A stretch of 64,000 nucleotides of DNA from Chamaecyparis obtusa (Eukaryota; Streptophyta; Pinopsida; Cupressales; Cupressaceae): positions 497,501-561,500 of the forward strand of contig BSBK01007858.1 of assembly GCA_027943335.1 (NCBI GenBank), in the 5' to 3' direction. Below, piece by piece: positions 59,601-64,000 of this stretch (positions within the stretch are counted from its first letter, which is position 1; each line of letters starts with the position of its first letter). Both the position numbers and the translations under genes were made by a program. The notes below the pieces were generated by a model. That model saw nothing but the letters and a program-made list of their open reading frames with translations. It had not been told where the DNA came from and searched no databases.

Positions 59601-61508
59601 CTGTGTCTGCGTCTCTTGATTCCAGTGCTAACATTCTGCGGATTCGACCACATTTTGATACCAGGGGAGCCTGCATTTAGTTACAGCAAATGGTGTGAGA
59701 TTTTCACGATTCATTTTGTAAATTTGGCTGTTTTGGACGTAAATTGTGCACAATTTTATTGTAGTAATGTTTCAGATTGTGATTCATTATCCGATGATAG
59801 AGAGTTATGGAAGTCAAATAAATCTTATAAGACCCTGCCAGTAAGGGAACATTGATGCAAAAGAATTGCATATACTTTATTCGAGAAACAGAAAGATTTA
59901 CACCATTTTTATTTGATATTTATTGTGCACACTGTAAATGTTAAAAATTCAGAGAAAACAGAATTAAATATAATAAAGAAGATAAATACAATTGACATAA
60001 TATTTATCGTGGTTCCGCAATATGTCTAAGTCCACACTTGAAGCAAGGAATCAGTTATATATTAATCAGTCTACAATAAGATACAAACCAATGATCCAAA
60101 ACATTACAATACATGACTGTACGCAGCCTTTTATAGAAGGCTCTTCAAAAAGGAAGAGGCATGTGACTGTTGGGCTTCATATCCCAACACACATTGCATG
60201 TTGAGAAATAAAAACTGTTTCTAGATTTGTTGTGCATGTTTTTTATTTGGCATTTTTTGAATTGGCTTCATAATTTATTACAAAAAGGAGAAAGAAGTAC
60301 AAATCACAAAATATAACAAATACATAAAAATCTTTATTATTATATGAAATTTTAACTAATTGTTCTTACTTTATTTAAAAAGTCAAAAGACTTTATACTA
60401 TTAATTAAATTGATCTAAAATATTAAAATTATATTATAAAATTTTAAAATTTTAAGTAGAAAATATTCTTTTAAATTCTTCAAAGTGAGGTTTAAATTGG
60501 GTATAATTATGTCTTTTAGTCAGTGTCTCAAAATTATTTGCTGTCACATGAAAATATAAGAATTTTCATAATATTGTAAATCTCATTATTTTTTTATTAA
60601 AATTTATAATTTTATTATAGTAACATTTTCCATCACATTATGTGATGATGTGATTCATCATTAGAATAATGCATTTAGAAACAGAAAACATAAATAATCT
60701 CTATTATTATATGAAATTTTATTTTAACCATATTTATTTCATTTAAAAATGTCAAACCTTCACATTATTAATTAAATAATTAAAAAACCTACAAAAATTA
60801 AATCTTATTATAAAATTTTAAGCAGATAATTGTTTCAAATTCTTGGAAGGTGCAGTTTAGATTGTGTATAAATTAACCAGACAACATTCAGAGTTAATAT
60901 AGATCTGTTATTACATCAAAACATATGTATTTTTGTTAAGTATTAGCGAACTTTTAAATAGATATCTTAAATTAAAAAAGGATCTTTAACTAAAAGAGGG
61001 TAAACAAATTATTCAATCAGAAAAGAGATACAAACAGAACCTTGCCCCATACTAAGAATAATGATTAATCCACTGAATCAATTCTAAATGTGATCGACAT
61101 TTTTCATTTTCAAAAATTAAACAAAAGTAGATTGAGAAGCCTTTCTGTGTAAGATTACCTTGTGAAGTGCAAAACGAGTTCCTCCAGTTTCCACAGTCAA
61201 ATCGCTCGAAATGTCCGAAGACAACCTGAACACAAGATTAGGGATTATAAGGCTAAATCCCACACAAACACCAATATATGTTTTGATTGAGGGTAAAATC
61301 CATCTTGTAGAAACAAAAATCACAAATATATAATGTTTTATGTCATTTTTATGTTGACAAGGAAGAATTTTAGAGCCATATTGGTGGATTTTCTAAGTAG
61401 AAATCCAGTAGACTTCATTGTTTAATTTAGAATGTGATAGAAAAAACCAACTTATTTGTTCTAGTGCGCATACCAGTCCAAGCAACTCTGAATGCTTGTT
61501 AGAACCAT
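56662..61508 (-). CDS. BTB/POZ and NPH3 domain-containing protein (NPH3/RPT2-like)
   Basis: Four coding exons on the minus strand: 61508-61474, 61225-61159, 59670-58579 and 57216-56662 (35+67+1092+555 = 1749 nt, 582 aa). All introns are GT-AG and phases agree; the first junction splits a Trp codon. The BTB/POZ domain is about residues 12-115 ([51 protein letters not shown]). The NPH3 domain is about 182-451, with [20 protein letters not shown], the [15 protein letters not shown] motif (Tyr390) at the end of exon three, and [20 protein letters not shown] and [14 protein letters not shown] in exon four. A Glu/Arg-rich coiled coil ([10 protein letters not shown]...) follows. NPH3 family proteins work at the plasma membrane or as CUL3 substrate adaptors in phototropism and auxin-dependent development. 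Length is normal for the NPY-like/short members. No stop or frameshift is seen, so it is likely functional. The gene is GC-richer than its surroundings. The specific subfamily is not determined. Confidence 0.93.
57217..58578 (-). other. NPH3 intron 3, with a ~275-bp degenerate duplication
   Basis: 1362 bp, donor AAG/GTTCTC, acceptor TAG/GCG. Two diverged direct copies (about 57841-58115 and 58116-58340) share TTAGATTTCAT, TAGGT(C/T), CCATCTCAATA and ACTATTGAAACT phrases. Confidence 0.6.
59671..61158 (-). other. NPH3 intron 2, with a degenerate ~190-bp duplication
   Basis: 1488 bp, AT-rich. The stretches 60329-60510 and 60692-60880 share TATTATTATATGAAATTTTA, a TTATTAAATTAAAT-like middle and AAATTCTT.GA.GG...TTTA.ATTG.GTATAA, spaced about 365 bp apart. 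No coding content. Confidence 0.6.
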
Positions 61509-61620
61509 GATGATTCTATCGCCCTACACGCAGTGAAACTCAAACAGAAACAGAAGCAGAAGAAATACAAATCCAATCCCCAATTCGTGCTTACTGCTGT
61601 TTGCATTAATTGGTTTATTC

Positions 61621-61628
61621 CTTATATA
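61621..61628 (-). promoter_or_regulatory. TATA box of the NPH3 gene
   Basis: TATATAAG on the minus strand, 113 bp upstream of the start codon at 61508. A start site about 30 bp downstream would give a 5' UTR of roughly 80-90 nt. No closer TATA-like sequence is seen. Confidence 0.6.
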
Positions 61629-61629
61629 G

Positions 61630-63035
61630 AACACATTCCTTCAAATCTCTTGAAGCCTTTGTTGGATTTTTCAACTTTGAAATAATGGCGAATTTCAACG
61701 GTATAACAATCTAATGATGTCGACTGGAGATCTTCCTACCAAATTCACTCTAAAAGTTGAGCCTCTTTTCCGTTGAATGAAGATGAGAGACAGGTGGAAA
61801 GTGAGTTGAATAAAATATTGAATTGTATAAAAAACAGCTAGTCAAATGCACATATTTTCATGGCAGATCGCTCTGTAAAGTGTAAACTCTACCTCTATAA
61901 TTGAAGTTCATAGCTCTCTGTGAGCTTGTTTATTTTGTGAATAAAATTCGGTTTCCATGCTCTAGCTGTACCCGAGTACATTATTTATAGTAATATTTAA
62001 AGGACAAAGTTGAGCTTTAGAACTTTTCTTGCAAATGACGAAACTGGAAGTGTTACAGCTGTGGAGATTATTTATTTGTATATTCCGTCTTGGGGAGGAC
62101 ATGGAGCTTTTCATTCTGTGGGTTTGTCTGGCCACGTTGTGAGAAAACAGTGGTGAAGTATTATAGAGTATGATTATATAAAACTATAGTGGCAGAGACA
62201 AGTGAATCTGGAAAATCCACCTCGGCTTTGAATTTGATGAAAATCTTTCAATAAAACAGAGTATTCCAAAAAAAATATAGCACAGGATGAACGCCCAAAA
62301 AGCTCGCCCTAAACTTTGTGAGAACCTTTTTCTATAAAAATATGAAAATTATCACAAGATTGTTTAGCTTTTCGACTTTTGAAATTAATCAAAGCTTTTT
62401 ATATGACTAGGCCACATCGACTAGAAGCAATAGAGTTGTGTTAGTTGAAATTGAGTTCTCAACAAAGATGAGAGTGAATTAATTAACCTTCAATTTGTTT
62501 TAGAATAGGCTATTAAACAAGTGCCATGTGTTACGATTAGTTGGATAGGTATTAATTTAAGAATAATTTTGCCAAAAGTAAATGTCAACAAATAATTTCC
62601 ACATAGAAGTGGATTAAGAAATTTCACACAAAACAATGGCGCATGGTAATACATGTACTTTCTTGAAATTGTGATACTAACAAATAAGTGAGGGGTAAGT
62701 GCACCAAGATGGTGTGCAAAGAGGAGTATAAGTGACCATTTAAAAAAAAAATCAAGTAAACTTGAATTTGGAAGAGAAATTTGAGAGTCATGCACTCAAA
62801 ATTAGAATATGATCAAAGAACAAGAATTGTAGTATTTTGAATCTAGTTTTTAAATTAATAATTTTTTTAAGAAATTGATAAGATTAAAAGGTGATATTGC
62901 TATCAGGATTCAACTATGTAGTTCTTTGAGTCAAGATCATTGACCCGTGTTTCATGAGTAGTGGTTCACATGAACCCATCTCTCATGAGAATGAATGGAA
63001 CACTCAACACTCATTGGATCAAAGTGATGCTCATA
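61630..63035. other. Upstream region of the NPH3 gene
   Basis: No gene recognised. It probably includes promoter sequence near 61630-61900. A short minus-strand open frame at 62490-62795 shows no family signature. Confidence 0.5.
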
Positions 63036-63104
63036 GAGGTGAAGCACCATGGCTTCCCGGGAGGTCACCCATCCTAGTACTACTCTAGCTCGGGCACGTT
63101 TAAC
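63036..63104 (-). rRNA. 5S rRNA-derived fragment (3' part), pseudogene or retroelement-borne
   Basis: On the minus strand 63104-63036 reads as the 3' half of 5S rRNA: GTTAAACGTGC, then AGAGTAGTACTAGGATGGG, TGACCTCCCGGGAAG and GGTGC..CACC. These parts include the box C/IE promoter area. The 5' half (about 50 nt) is not recognisable, and the middle (CCGAGCT for TTGGGC-) is changed, so it is not a functional 5S gene. Sequences of this kind occur as isolated 5S pseudogenes, in 5S-derived SINEs and in the LTRs of Cassandra elements; I cannot tell which. Confidence 0.72.
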
Positions 63105-64000
63105 ACTAGAGTTTCCTCCATGGTTAAACCCACTCTGCACAAAAAATCCTTTCTGCACAAAAAAATGTTCTTGATTAAAAGGATCAAATCTTTTGTGTAC
63201 TAAAAATAGTTCCTGATTTTTTCAAGAAAACATAATATAATGTCTGATGTGCGCATCGAAAAAGATATAGTTAGATTTAGTATTTTGAAAAACCATTTGG
63301 CAAAAAGATAGTTAAGAGTGAGAGCTAAAAGTTGTGTTTTTTTTAAATAATTTTTTGTTAAGCTTTTTCTAAGATTTTTTGAAGTGAAAACATCTTAAAA
63401 ATTAGGCGCCTTTTCGTGTGCGATACATAACTTTTATCAAAATAATAATAATAATAATTTCTTTTAAAGTGTAAAGAATAAAGTGCACAATAATAATATA
63501 TAATTTATTTAAAATTTGGTGAAGTATACCAAAAGTTATTAAGAAAATGGTACACGCATGTCTCTGAGAACTATGGAGACATTAAAAAAGAAAACTAAAC
63601 TTTAATATATTAATGTTGTAAAAAAAATAGAAAAAAATATATTGTTAAAAAATTTAAATATGTGTGAAATTATGGTGGTAATTTTACAAACACCCAATTG
63701 ATGACGTGTAAACCTAATGATGAGGAAGTTGAGAAATCAGTTTGGGAAAACAAAAGACATGGAAAATGAGGGAAATGGAAGGAAATGAATCTCTAAAGCC
63801 CCAGTTTCGTTATCCAAGCCTATTACCTAAGCATAATGATACCAAATTTTGAAACTTTTAAAAACCCAATCAATTTTTTTAAAATTTTACATATACATTT
63901 TTTATTCTTAAAAACATGATTAGGTTTTTAAACACTAAAAATCCAATTAAGTTTTTAAGAATTAAAAACATATATTTAGACATACGTATGTAAATTTAAT
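63105..64000. other. AT-rich right edge
   Basis: Nothing recognised, apart from an (AAT)n run at about 63440-63459 and AT-rich palindromic stretches at the end. Confidence 0.5.

Noticed and set aside
58715..59855. Several overlapping plus-strand open frames of 60-140 codons
   Set aside because: They lie antisense to the long NPH3 exon and have no domain of their own; the GC-rich coding strand leaves few stops on the opposite strand.

Overview
The window is nuclear DNA from a seed plant and most resembles a gymnosperm (conifer-like). Two host genes with plant-specific architectures are embedded in about 50 kb of decayed retrotransposons. One gene has a 13.2 kb intron. A 5S rRNA-derived fragment near the right end carries bases that, from memory, look gymnosperm-like (GTTAAACG, CCTCCCGGGAAG). 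No species can be named from the sequence alone.

Layout. At 1-20.8 kb, on the + strand, lies the 3' part of an AIG1/IAN (GIMAP-type) GTPase gene. Four exons are visible (1576-1850, 15073-15237, 15317-15451, 20592-20798); the exon with the P-loop is off the left edge. Its first visible intron holds a hAT-like element upstream in the flanking intron, a second hAT-like element, an L1-type LINE remnant with a plant RNase H domain, a second RNase H remnant, and a complete non-autonomous LTR element (11968-14221) with a perfect 5-bp target duplication. From 20.8 to 23.9 kb I recognise nothing. At 23.9-32.6 kb sits a decayed SIRE-type Ty1/Copia element with two ~1.9 kb LTRs. At 32.6-36.8 kb are a 158-bp tandem duplication, microsatellites and a Copia-LTR-like U5 end.

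At 36.8-46.0 kb is the 3' half of a Ty3/Gypsy element, probably Tat lineage: the integrase end of pol, a tandem-repeat-bearing spacer, an antisense open frame coding for a plant-mobile-domain protein, a polypurine tract and a 3' LTR split by a nested solo LTR in the opposite orientation. At 46.5-51.0 kb is a minus-strand L1-type LINE. At 51-54.3 kb are repeat-like DNA and a minus-strand Gypsy reverse transcriptase fragment.

At 56.66-61.51 kb, on the minus strand, is an apparently intact four-exon BTB/POZ-NPH3 gene (582 codons), with a 35-nt first coding exon and a TATA box about 113 bp upstream of its start codon. Genes of this family are adaptors of CUL3 ubiquitin ligases or polar auxin/phototropin signalling. 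The two host genes have no evident functional link. I found no clear evidence of a wholly new biological system. The most unusual object is the antisense mobile-domain frame in the Gypsy element, which has kept one reading frame over 1917 bp despite several stop codons.
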